A stretch of 38,734 bases of DNA. Source: an uncultured Acinetobacter sp. GTDB taxonomy: Bacteria > Pseudomonadota > Gammaproteobacteria > Pseudomonadales > Moraxellaceae. The notes below the pieces were generated by a model. The model worked only from the letters and a program-made list of their open reading frames with translations. It had not been told where the DNA came from and made no database searches. Where the stretch lies: positions 1-38,734 of the forward strand of contig NZ_CANQLZ010000026.1 of the NCBI RefSeq assembly GCF_947624825.1. Reading direction: 5' to 3'. Of the stretch, positions 1 through 6,975 are shown piece after piece (the first letter of the stretch is position 1; the number at the start of each line of letters is the position of its first letter). Position numbers and translations under genes: made by a program.

Positions 1-1511
1 ATATCAAAATAACCAACCATGAGCTTGTCATTGGTCTTGTTGGTGCGGTGGGCAGTAGCTTAAGCCCCTTAACCGACATTGTGCAAAACTTACTTGAACA
101 GCAATTTAATTATCAAGTTGAAATTATTCGCGTGTCTAAAGACATTCTTGCCGAATTCTATCCCTATACCCAAAATGGTAGTGCGTTTGACCGTATTCAA
201 CATTATATGGACAAAGGTAATGAGCTGCGTCGTGACTATCAAAATGACTTTTTAGCGCTACAGATTGTTAAGCAAATTTATCAGCGTCGCCAAGCATGGC
301 AACAGCAACATCCAAACCAAGACGTTCAACAACGCCGTGTGGCTTATATTGTTGATTCACTCAAACATGAAGCAGAAATTCAAGCACTACGCCAAATTTA
401 TGGCAATGGCTTTTTTCAATTGTCTTTATATGAAGCCAAAACCGCACGTACCCACGCTTTGGTCAATAAATATGGCATGAGTGAAAACAATGCCAAAATC
501 TTAATTGAACGTGATGAAGGTGAAGCCAACTCCTATGGGCAACATACCAGTGAAGCCTTTCATTTGGCAGACTATTTTTTAAAATTTGAACATAATTTAA
601 ATCATTTACGTGAATCCTGTTTACGCTTTTTAAAGCTGATTTTTAAGAATCCGTATATCACGCCCACCTTTAATGAATTTGCCGCTTATATGTCATTTAG
701 TGCCAGTTTACGTTCGGCAGATTTATCGCGCCAAGTGGGGGCGGTGGTAGCACGTGATGAAACCATTTTAGCAATTGGCTCTAATGATGTGCCTAAATTT
801 CGCGGTGGTACATATTGGCCTTACTTTAATGAAGACACTGGTGCGGTTGAAGATGTGGCCAATGGGCGTGATTATATGCGCGGCTATGATGTAAATACGC
901 AAGAAAAACAGGGCATTATTCAAGACTTACTCGGTCAAATTGAACATGTGATTGAGCGTGAGATGCCCAATGAGCGTCGTGCTTCAGTAAAAACTGAAAT
1001 CGAAAATATTTTAAGACAAAGCAAAATTAAAAACATTTTGGAATATGGTCGTGTTGTGCATGCCGAAATGGATGCTTTACTCAGTTGTAGCCGCAGTAAT
1101 ATTTCAACCGTTGGGGCAACTTTATTTGTGACCACGTTTCCATGTCATAACTGTGCTAAACATATTTTAGCCGCAGGCATTGAAAAAGTGGTATTTGTGG
1201 AGCCATATCCAAAAAGTTTGGCTCTGCATTTACATGATGAATCAATTACCCAACGTTGGGAACACAGCGAAACTGACATTACCCATAAATTAATTTTTGA
1301 GCCATTTGTGGGTGTAGGCGCACGTAGCTTTATGAATTTATTTTCTTTGTCTTTAGGCGTGGGGGAAAAAATCAAACGCAAAGATGCCTTTGGGCATGTA
1401 CTTAATTGGCAAGCAGATTGTGCCACTTTAAGGATGCCGCTGCATGTTTTATCCTATCAAGATTTAGAAGCCAAGATTATGCAAGTAATTGCCACTAAGA
1501 AGCCTGAATAA
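1..1511 (+). CDS. Anti-phage-type dCTP deaminase, 5'-truncated
   Basis: The open frame runs in from the window edge (codons from nt 3), so the true start lies upstream; the GTG at 48 falls inside the P-loop and is not the start. The sequence shows a glycine-rich nucleotide-binding loop, GLVGAVGSSLS, at about 33-65, then a kinase-like region, then a cytidine-deaminase fold with zinc motifs HAE (nt 1059-1067) and PCHNC (nt 1140-1154). This P-loop plus deaminase layout is that of the AvcD/DcdV family, which deaminates deoxycytidine nucleotides on phage infection and so starves phage DNA synthesis. The family assignment rests on motifs and architecture; activity here is inferred. A hairpin terminator follows the stop. 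In Vibrio the enzyme is held in check by an adjacent small RNA, AvcI, but that flank is outside the window. Confidence 0.85.
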   Translation, partial: IKITNHELVIGLVGAVGSSLSPLTDIVQNLLEQQFNYQVEIIRVSKDILAEFYPYTQNGSAFDRIQHYMDKGNELRRDYQNDFLALQIVKQIYQRRQAWQQQHPNQDVQQRRVAYIVDSLKHEAEIQALRQIYGNGFFQLSLYEAKTARTHALVNKYGMSENNAKILIERDEGEANSYGQHTSEAFHLADYFLKFEHNLNHLRESCLRFLKLIFKNPYITPTFNEFAAYMSFSASLRSADLSRQVGAVVARDETILAIGSNDVPKFRGGTYWPYFNEDTGAVEDVANGRDYMRGYDVNTQEKQGIIQDLLGQIEHVIEREMPNERRASVKTEIENILRQSKIKNILEYGRVVHAEMDALLSCSRSNISTVGATLFVTTFPCHNCAKHILAAGIEKVVFVEPYPKSLALHLHDESITQRWEHSETDITHKLIFEPFVGVGARSFMNLFSLSLGVGEKIKRKDAFGHVLNWQADCATLRMPLHVLSYQDLEAKIMQVIATKKPE

Positions 1512-1514
1512 AAA

Positions 1515-1539
1515 ATCCCGCCTAGTGCGGGATTTTTTT
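1515..1539. terminator. Rho-independent terminator, probably bidirectional
   Basis: ATCCCGC (1515-1521) and GCGGGAT (1527-1533) form a 7-bp stem with a 5-nt loop, flanked by A and T runs on both sides. It serves the deaminase gene on the plus strand. The convergent DUF3817 gene ends in its T run. Confidence 0.85.
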
Positions 1540-1822
1540 AGCCTTGCATTTTTTTAAGCTTACGATCATAAATAAATGTGCCAAATGGTAAAATAGCGGC
1601 AACTAAACCTGCCACAAACATGTTTAACGACCATTTTTTACGTTCACACACCACAAATAATACCAAGACAAAAGCAATCACTAAAATGCCGTGTCCCATG
1701 CCGACATACTTTACTAAAATGGGATTACCCCACACATATTTAAGTGGCATGGCAATAAATAACAGCATTAAAAAGGATAAACCTTCAATTAAACCCAATA
1801 CACGTAAAGCTTGAATATTCAT
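1538..1822 (-). CDS. DUF3817 family small membrane protein
   Basis: This 94-residue protein has three hydrophobic segments (about 5-27, 40-62 and 68-84) and a basic C-terminus ending RKLKKMQG. The segment VKYVGMGHG in the middle is typical of DUF3817 (YdzA-like) integral membrane proteins, whose function is unknown. It converges on the deaminase gene and shares its terminator hairpin, so it is a separate transcript and not obviously part of a defence operon. Length fits the family. The domain assignment is fairly sure; no function can be given. Confidence 0.75.
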   Translation of the reverse strand: MNIQALRVLGLIEGLSFLMLLFIAMPLKYVWGNPILVKYVGMGHGILVIAFVLVLFVVCERKKWSLNMFVAGLVAAILPFGTFIYDRKLKKMQG

Positions 1823-1957
1823 ATCAGATGCGCAAAAAAATACTTTAAACTCACTAGCCTAGTGCTTTAAATCTAGATAAGCAATTAAATGATTAACACA
1901 GTGTGATTGAGTTGGAAATCTTTTTAAAATGCCAAAAATAATGAACAATTTAGGACA

Positions 1958-1983
1958 ATAAAAAAGCAGCCGAAGCTGCTTTA
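1958..1983 (-). terminator. Terminator of sodC
   Basis: Read on the minus strand, AGCAGC, a TTCG tetraloop, GCTGCT and then a run of T form a classic intrinsic terminator just after the sodC stop at 1988. Confidence 0.85.
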
Positions 1984-1987
1984 AATT

Positions 1988-2545
1988 TTAGCGAATTACG
2001 CCACAGGCAATACGCTCGCCACCACCACCAAGTGCTTTAGGCACATCAGCATAGTTATCGCCACCAGCGTGTACCATCACGCTACGGTTGCTAAGATCTG
2101 CCACTTTTAAACGTGGTGCAATTAAACGTACATTGGCTGTGCCGTCTGCTGCGACTTTAAGCGCAGGTAAATCACCTAAATGCCCGGTTAAAGGTGTGCC
2201 ATGGTTAGCAGCGCCATTGCTATTTAAATGACTGCCTGCAGCTAAAGCTGCACCCATCTTGCCATCTTTTTCTGCAGCTGCGCATGATGGATTTTCGTGA
2301 ATATGAAAACCACGCTCGCCTACAGGTAGGCCACTTAAATTGGTGCTAATGATTAAACCAGCCACGCTGTCTTGAAACGTAATCGTACCGAGTTTTTGTC
2401 CAATTCCTTGAGCTGAAACTGCATTCACTTCAACAGTTTTTTGTGCTGTAGGTACAATTTGACCTTGTTCATTGGTGGTGGCACAACCCGTTGCAAAAAT
2501 AGTGCTTACCGCTGCGATGCTAAAAATTTTAACGAATGATGACAT
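1988..2545 (-). CDS. sodC: Cu/Zn superoxide dismutase, probable lipoprotein
   Basis: The 185-residue product converts superoxide to peroxide and oxygen in the cell envelope. Copper/zinc ligands are visible as H81 and H83 (GFHIHENPSC), H106, H115, H122, D125 and H159 (VMVHAGGDNYADVP). C88 and C181 can form the usual disulfide, and the C-terminus GGGGERIACGVI is standard. The N-terminus is a signal peptide ending in FATGC, so C21 is probably lipidated and the enzyme membrane-anchored. I chose the ATG at 2545 because an AGGA ribosome site lies about 9 nt upstream; a start at 2578 would add 11 residues before the signal peptide and lacks that support. It is monocistronic with its own terminator. 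Confidence 0.93.
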   Translation of the reverse strand: MSSFVKIFSIAAVSTIFATGCATTNEQGQIVPTAQKTVEVNAVSAQGIGQKLGTITFQDSVAGLIISTNLSGLPVGERGFHIHENPSCAAAEKDGKMGAALAAGSHLNSNGAANHGTPLTGHLGDLPALKVAADGTANVRLIAPRLKVADLSNRSVMVHAGGDNYADVPKALGGGGERIACGVIR

Positions 2546-2631
2546 AGAGGAATTTCCTAAACTTGTAATTATAAACAAGAATCATTTAAACAAAGCGTTA
2601 CCATGAACTCAATGCCATAACTGTATAAGTT

Positions 2632-3750
2632 TTATTTTGGTAAAAGCGGATCGACTGGATCAGGTGCTGTTAATTGTGGAAGTGCAGCATCTGCTTCTTG
2701 CGCTTCATGCAACCACTCACGCCAAATAGCAAGCAGTACCGCTAAAATCACAGGACCAATAAATAAGCCAACCATGCCAAAACTGGCTAAACCACCTAAT
2801 ACTCCAAACATAATTAAAATAAATGGAATTTGGGTAGCACCTGAAATCACCAAAGGACGAATGACATTATCGGCAGTGCTCACCACACAAATGCCCCATG
2901 CTAAAACGCCAATGGATTCGATGGTTTGTCCTTGTGAAAATAACCACAATGAAATTGCGCCATAGGCCACAGGAGGACCAAAAGGGATTAAAGCAAATAC
3001 AAAGGTGACAAGGGTCAGTAGCATTGGATTAGGTACACCAGCCACAAAATAACTCAAGCCTGCAAGTAAAGCTTGCGCAATTGCGGTTAAACCGACGCCA
3101 TAGACCACGGCACGCGTGGTCTCTGAAATTGTGTCTAAATAATGATGAACACGAGGACCAATCACCATTTCAAGTGCACGACTGACTTGATTTAAAATGT
3201 TTTGACCATCGCGGTAGAAGAAAAATAAAGTTAACACTGCAAAGCACAGTTTGATTAAATTACGCGTGACTTCATTAAAGACCACTTTACCGTAATTTAA
3301 ATGGCCTTGAATCCACAAAGACACAGACTGAATAATACTATTGGGGTCGTGATTAAGTTCACGCAAAGTACGTGCAATTTCACTACCAACAAATGGTAAA
3401 TTGGTAATAAAATCAGGGACTTTTACATGACCTGAAAAGACTTGTTTTTGTAGTTCATAATACAAGTTACGTCCTTCGTGTTGCAGCATAAATAAAGCAA
3501 ACAACACGGGAATGCCGACCACTAATACCACCAATAAGATCATTACCGTGGCACTTAAAGTTGATCTTTCATTGCAAAATGCTTTAATGCGACGATACAG
3601 TGGCCAGGTCATGTAGGCAATAATGGCAGCCCACAGTACCGGCACAATAAAGTATTTGAGCACGCTAAAGCTCAAAAACAACAAGAAGAAAAATAGCCCA
3701 AAAAGTAAGACTTTTTGTATTGTTGGCGCGTATTGATGCACTGATGTCAC
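2632..3750 (-). CDS. AI-2E/PerM family transporter-like membrane protein
   Basis: This 372-residue polytopic inner-membrane protein has two N-terminal hydrophobic segments, a soluble middle part (about 85-150) and a block of hydrophobic helices from about 155 to 345. The segment VPNPMLLTLVTFVFALIPFG and the later FGVLGGLASFGMVGLFIGP are hallmarks of the AI-2E transporter (UPF0118/PerM) family. Members have been linked to export of the signal AI-2 or to Na+/H+ antiport, and substrates are usually unknown. The C-terminus is a short acidic, Pro-rich tail. It follows parA on the same strand with an 83-bp gap, so cotranscription is possible but unproven. The family is sure; the substrate is not. 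Confidence 0.88.
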   Translation of the reverse strand: MTSVHQYAPTIQKVLLFGLFFFLLFLSFSVLKYFIVPVLWAAIIAYMTWPLYRRIKAFCNERSTLSATVMILLVVLVVGIPVLFALFMLQHEGRNLYYELQKQVFSGHVKVPDFITNLPFVGSEIARTLRELNHDPNSIIQSVSLWIQGHLNYGKVVFNEVTRNLIKLCFAVLTLFFFYRDGQNILNQVSRALEMVIGPRVHHYLDTISETTRAVVYGVGLTAIAQALLAGLSYFVAGVPNPMLLTLVTFVFALIPFGPPVAYGAISLWLFSQGQTIESIGVLAWGICVVSTADNVIRPLVISGATQIPFILIMFGVLGGLASFGMVGLFIGPVILAVLLAIWREWLHEAQEADAALPQLTAPDPVDPLLPK

Positions 3751-3833
3751 TGATTAATTAATGTGTCGTGAACCATCTTAACTGAAAAATCTATTGCAGC
3801 AAGCTAAAGCGTGTTGAGAAATGATTTTTAAAT

Positions 3834-4478
3834 TTAAAACCAATTACTTGGGTCTTCAATAACAGCATTTAATACCGGTTGCCATTGATCTTGCATACTT
3901 AAGTAAATTTTTTGAGGTTTATCAAATACATTTAAGCCTTGCTGTGCCAATTGTCCGTAAGCTGCACGTTCTGAAATCCAAGCGAGTGGTTGCTGGCCAA
4001 CTTTTTCAAAGAAGGCTTGAATCTCTTTATTGCTAGCACTGTTGGCTTTAACACGCGTGGCAAGTAAATGAATATGAACTTTGCCTTTGCGAATGCGTTT
4101 AATATCTTGAATGTGCTTTAAGAAACGGCGCGTACTGTCAATGTCAAAAAATGAGGGTTGTAGAGGAGTTAAAATCGCATCAGCTTCAGCAATCAATTGT
4201 TCTGCGTTGTCACCTGAAAGTGCACCTGGGGCATCCACAATTAAATAGTCTAGCTGTTTTGGTGCATGACCAAAATTTTTTTCAGATGTCCAATCCACGC
4301 TTTGAATTGGATTAGCCTGCTCGGGGCGCTGCTTGAGCCAATGTAAGGCAGATTTTTGTTTATCTGCATCTGCAAGTCCAACTTTATAGCCTTTTTGTGC
4401 CAATGCTGACGCAAGGCTAATTGCGGTTATGGTTTTACCACAGCCACCTTTTTGATTTGCAATTAAAATAGTTTTCAT
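3834..4478 (-). CDS. Orphan ParA-family ATPase
   Basis: This 214-residue P-loop ATPase carries the deviant Walker A box KGGCGKT (residues 10-16, with both signature lysines K10 and K15), Walker A' DADKQKS near 37-43 and Walker B LIVDAPGAL near 85. This is the ParA/MinD/Soj class, which forms ATP-dependent dimers on DNA or membrane to position cargo. No parB lies next to it and the short form lacks an N-terminal DNA-binding extension, so it is an orphan and its cargo is unknown. The start ATG has only a short-spaced AGGG ahead of it. It is divergent from the exported protein at 4791. Confidence 0.85.
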   Translation of the reverse strand: MKTILIANQKGGCGKTITAISLASALAQKGYKVGLADADKQKSALHWLKQRPEQANPIQSVDWTSEKNFGHAPKQLDYLIVDAPGALSGDNAEQLIAEADAILTPLQPSFFDIDSTRRFLKHIQDIKRIRKGKVHIHLLATRVKANSASNKEIQAFFEKVGQQPLAWISERAAYGQLAQQGLNVFDKPQKIYLSMQDQWQPVLNAVIEDPSNWF

Positions 4479-4790
4479 GACCCTAAAGATTTTATTCTGC
4501 TCAGTCCTAGCATAGCATTGTTTTATGACATAACCGTTATCTAGGACAAAAGTCTGAACAAATTACACCATGAGATAAACAAAGCAATTTTTTATGGTAT
4601 TAAAAGGAAGATAAAAAAGCTCAGTATTACGATGGTTTTAATCTTGATGGTGAATAAAATTGGAGTGCAATAAGTACAAGAGCTACAAAAATATAGCAAA
4701 GCCAAGTGATTAAGTTACGCATTCAAAATTGTAGTTTTGAATAAAAACATTAAGCTTAAATTTAAGTTAACAAGGATGAAGAGCATTGCG
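4479..4790. other. Divergent intergenic region with inverted repeats
   Basis: This region lies between the starts of parA (minus) and the exported protein gene (plus), so it should hold both promoters. I see two inverted repeats. GTCCTAG (4504-4510) and CTAGGAC (4541-4547) are 30 nt apart on the parA side. ATTCAAAA (4721-4728) and TTTTGAAT (4735-4742) are separated by 6 nt, about 50 nt before the plus-strand start. Either could be an operator. No strong sigma-70 match stands out and no small ORF is convincing. Confidence 0.4.
4721..4742. promoter_or_regulatory. Perfect 8-bp inverted repeat upstream of the exported protein gene
   Basis: ATTCAAAA, a 6-nt spacer and TTTTGAAT form a symmetric site of the size bound by dimeric regulators, 48 nt before the ATG at 4791. 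No regulator is known to me for it. It could also be chance in A+T-rich DNA. Confidence 0.3.
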
Positions 4791-5354
4791 ATGAAAAGAG
4801 CACTTCTTGCGATCACTTGTGCTGTGTTTAGCAGCTTTGGGGTTGTGATGAGCCATGCTTCAGCAGAGTACAATATTGCCAAAGGTTTACCACCTGTTGT
4901 TGCACATCAATCTATTGAAGTGTTACAGCCATTTAAAGGTGATTTTCGAATTTTAGGCTCAAAAATTTACCATGATGATGCACAAGCGAAATTTTCCCCC
5001 ATTGATTATGCGGTAAGTTGGGGGATATTTGCTGAACCTGAAATTGCTCGAACTATTTCTGTCAATCAATATGATCGTTACTTAAATTGGAAAATGCCAC
5101 AAGTTCCGGTACCTGTAGAGCAGGCCATGCAAATGGTGTCCAATATGCACATTGTGCCGGCTAACCCTGAGATCGCGCAAAAAATTAAGCAAGTAAAACG
5201 AGGGGATCTGGTGCGTTTACAGGGCGAGTTGGTCGAAATTAAAGATCAAGATTTAGTTTGGCGTTCATCTTTAACGCCCACTGATATTGGTGATGGTGCA
5301 TGTGAGGTTTTTCGTGTAAATTCAATCCAATGGATTGAGAAAGTCCACACTTAA
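4791..5354 (+). CDS. Exported protein of unknown function
   Basis: This 187-residue protein opens with a signal peptide (MKRALLAITC then a hydrophobic stretch) and a likely cut after ASA at residue 25, so it should be periplasmic. I chose the ATG at 4791 because AAGGATGAAGAG precedes it at good spacing and the signal peptide then starts normally; the ATGs at 4737 and 4776 are less well placed. I do not recognise a named family. The C-terminal third contains LVRLQGELVEI and WRSSLTPTDIGDGACEVF, which looks like a conserved small beta domain. The next gene, a chagasin-like lipoprotein, starts 16 bp after its stop, so the two are probably an operon acting in the envelope. Confidence 0.75.
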   Translation: MKRALLAITCAVFSSFGVVMSHASAEYNIAKGLPPVVAHQSIEVLQPFKGDFRILGSKIYHDDAQAKFSPIDYAVSWGIFAEPEIARTISVNQYDRYLNWKMPQVPVPVEQAMQMVSNMHIVPANPEIAQKIKQVKRGDLVRLQGELVEIKDQDLVWRSSLTPTDIGDGACEVFRVNSIQWIEKVHT

Positions 5355-5369
5355 ATCTTTGGGGGAAAC

Positions 5370-5774
5370 ATGAAAAAAATCGCTTTAGCACTCTTAGGTA
5401 CGACCTTATTGACCGCTTGTGTTAGCACACCAAAACCTACAGAACTACCAAAAGGCACGTATAATTATACAGTAGATACACCTTGTGCTGATCACCTAAA
5501 TTTAAAAGTAGGCGAGAGCATTAGCGTACAATTTTATGATAATAGCGGTTCAACCGGTTATTCATGGAGCGTGGTTGGTGCCAAAAATTTTGATGTAACA
5601 AGCGCCTATGTTGCGATGTTACCAACTGACATGCCAGTTCCGGGTGCAGGACAAGATAAAACCTTTACATTTACTGCTAAAGCAGCGGGCACAGACCAAA
5701 TTGCTATTCATCATGGTCGTGGTTGGGAAGGTCAAGCCCCAGCACGTTGGTCATGTAAGGTGACTGTTAATTAA
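5370..5774 (+). CDS. Chagasin-like (I42 family) protease-inhibitor lipoprotein
   Basis: This 134-residue protein has a lipoprotein signal ending LLTAC (C17 lipidated). The rest matches the chagasin/I42 inhibitor fold, whose three loops enter the active site of papain-like cysteine proteases. Loop one is SGSTGYSW (about 59-66), loop two is GAGQ near 92-95, and loop three is GRGWEG near 116-121, corresponding to the usual NPTTGY, glycine-rich and RPWE loops. Two further cysteines (39 and 129) may form a disulfide. A clear TTTGGGGGAAAC ribosome site precedes the ATG. Inhibitor activity is inferred from family loops; the target protease, own or foreign, is unknown. Confidence 0.8.
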   Translation: MKKIALALLGTTLLTACVSTPKPTELPKGTYNYTVDTPCADHLNLKVGESISVQFYDNSGSTGYSWSVVGAKNFDVTSAYVAMLPTDMPVPGAGQDKTFTFTAKAAGTDQIAIHHGRGWEGQAPARWSCKVTVN

Positions 5775-5805
5775 AAAAAACCTCCCATTTGGGAGGTTTT
5801 TTTAT
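5773..5805. terminator. Bidirectional terminator
   Basis: AACCTCCC (5779-5786) and GGGAGGTT (5791-5798) form an 8-bp stem with an ATTT loop, flanked by A and T runs. It serves the lipoprotein gene and the convergent HopJ-like gene. Confidence 0.88.
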
Positions 5806-6143
5806 TTTGCGATTAAGACTGATCCTGAAAATTCAACCCCTTGCCAACCATGCTGTATAAATTGCCGAATATTTTGATGGCTTGAGCCTGTTGGGTCTGC
5901 TAAAACCCCTGCATAATGTTCAGCAAATAAACTCAAAGTCTGCTCATGTTTTAGTTGATATAACTGTGCAAATGCCAAAACTTTAGCACTGCCTTGGTTT
6001 TCACCAGCTTGGTTATATTGCGTACCGTTTCTAAATGCGGTCGGGGTGTAGTCATAATGTTGGTCAATGTAAGCCAATACATCACTAAATTGGAAAGATG
6101 TTTGGGTTAAGCTTTGCAGTAAATCCTGTACCATTTGGGTCAT
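5802..6143 (-). CDS. HopJ type III effector family protein
   Basis: This 113-residue soluble protein has the pattern of the HopJ family: an N-terminal helix, then FQFSDVLAYIDQHYDYTP and FRNGTQYNQAGENQGSAKVL, then a C-terminal GSSHQNIRQFIQHGWQGV. The family is named after a Pseudomonas syringae effector, but homologues are widespread in bacteria without type III secretion and their role is unknown. No secretion signal or secretion genes are nearby, so calling it an effector here would be unsupported. It is divergent from crcB with 66 bp between the starts. Confidence 0.82.
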   Translation of the reverse strand: MTQMVQDLLQSLTQTSFQFSDVLAYIDQHYDYTPTAFRNGTQYNQAGENQGSAKVLAFAQLYQLKHEQTLSLFAEHYAGVLADPTGSSHQNIRQFIQHGWQGVEFSGSVLIAK

Positions 6144-6209
6144 CCTTAAAAATAAGCATTAATATAAAGCGCTTGAGTGTTAAGTAAAAGTATTTGTAGC
6201 GAGAAAAGA

Positions 6210-6575
6210 ATGACGTGGTTATGGGTGGCTTTAGGTGGTGCAATTGGGGCAAGTTTACGCTATGGCGCAGGTTTAATCTTTTTTAAGTCACACAGCTTGT
6301 TTCCATGGGCAACATGGTGGATCAATGTTTTAGGTTGTGGCTTAGCAGGGCTATTTTTTGCGTTAAGTCAAAAATATCCAAGCCTACAGCAAGAGGCACG
6401 TTTATTTTTTATGGTGGGCTGTCTAGGCGGTTTTACCACCTTTTCAAGCTTTGGTTTAGAAACGATCCAATTGATTAAACAAGGGTATTTTATGCTTGCC
6501 TTAAGCTACGTCGTGTCGAGTCTAGTGGTCGGCTTGAGTTTACTTGCATTGTTGATGTATATGTTACAGCGTTAA
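6210..6575 (+). CDS. crcB: Fluoride channel CrcB/FluC
   Basis: This 121-residue protein has four hydrophobic helices. It exports fluoride as an antiparallel dimer in the inner membrane. Family signatures are GGAIGASLRYG near the start, WINVLGCGLAG in helix two, and GCLGGFTTFSSFGLE, whose Phe and Ser/Thr residues line the fluoride path and the central sodium site. I chose the ATG at 6210 because a longer frame from 6177 adds 11 polar residues unlike the family, and GAG lies at proper spacing before 6210. I see no fluoride riboswitch in the short upstream gap. Confidence 0.93.
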   Translation: MTWLWVALGGAIGASLRYGAGLIFFKSHSLFPWATWWINVLGCGLAGLFFALSQKYPSLQQEARLFFMVGCLGGFTTFSSFGLETIQLIKQGYFMLALSYVVSSLVVGLSLLALLMYMLQR

Positions 6576-6601
6576 AAAAAGGTCTAATACCAGATTAGAC
6601 C
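6574..6601 (-). terminator. Terminator of rpmE2
   Basis: GGTCTAAT (6581-6588) pairs with ATTAGACC (6594-6601). The A run at 6574-6580 becomes a U run on the minus strand, so the signal serves rpmE2. For crcB, on the plus strand, the hairpin lacks a T run. Confidence 0.8.
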
Positions 6602-6627
6602 CATGCCAACTACAGCATAAAGCGAGA

Positions 6628-6888
6628 TTAATCCGACTTTTTACGGCCAAAACGCGCAAAGCGTTTATTAAAGCTTGCCACACGACCTTCATTGCTGGTT
6701 TGACGTTGCTCACCGGTATAAAAAGGATGTGAAGCACTTGAAATATCTAAGCTAATGTAAGGGTAGTTTTGGCCTTGGTATTCACGCGTGGTGGTACTTT
6801 TTAATGTACTACCAATCACGAAATATACATCAGCATTGGTGTCATGAAATAAAACTTGTTGATATTCAGGGTGGATACTTTCACGCAT
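6628..6888 (-). CDS. rpmE2: 50S ribosomal protein L31 type B
   Basis: This 86-residue protein begins [16 protein letters not shown] and contains [12 protein letters not shown] and the basic C-terminal [12 protein letters not shown], all typical of L31 type B. It lacks the zinc-binding cysteines of the primary L31, so it is the zinc-independent form that replaces it when zinc is scarce, freeing zinc. I chose the ATG at 6888 because AGGA lies 8 nt upstream and homologues begin there; the longer frame from 6951 reads through promoter sequence. Repression by Zur is known for this paralogue in many bacteria, and a Zur-like palindrome lies just upstream. Confidence 0.93.
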   Translation of the reverse strand: MRESIHPEYQQVLFHDTNADVYFVIGSTLKSTTTREYQGQNYPYISLDISSASHPFYTGEQRQTSNEGRVASFNKRFARFGRKKSD

Positions 6889-6907
6889 TTCGCAATTCCT
6901 TATCTTT

Positions 6908-6922
6908 AGATATATTATAACA
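6908..6922 (-). promoter_or_regulatory. Zur-like box overlapping the rpmE2 promoter
   Basis: On the minus strand the site reads TGTTATAATATATCT. It differs at two of 15 positions from the palindrome TGTTATAATATAACA that I recall as the Acinetobacter Zur core. It contains TATAAT, a good -10 element, about 20-35 nt before the rpmE2 ATG. A repressor bound here would block RNA polymerase, as expected for zinc-starvation control. Confidence 0.55.
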
Positions 6923-6934
6923 TAACATAAAAGT

Positions 6935-6968
6935 TTAAAAAGTAAACCCAAAGCTTAAGGCTTTGGGT
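6935..6968 (-). terminator. Terminator of the aarF-like gene
   Basis: ACCCAAAGC (6946-6954) and GCTTTGGGT (6960-6968) form a perfect 9-bp stem with a 5-nt loop. On the minus strand TTTACTTTTT follows. It separates the kinase-like gene from the rpmE2 promoter. Confidence 0.75.
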
Positions 6969-6975
6969 GATAAAG

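Noticed and set aside
6144..6209. Fluoride riboswitch before crcB
   Set aside because: The gap is only 66 nt and I could not find the conserved riboswitch pattern.
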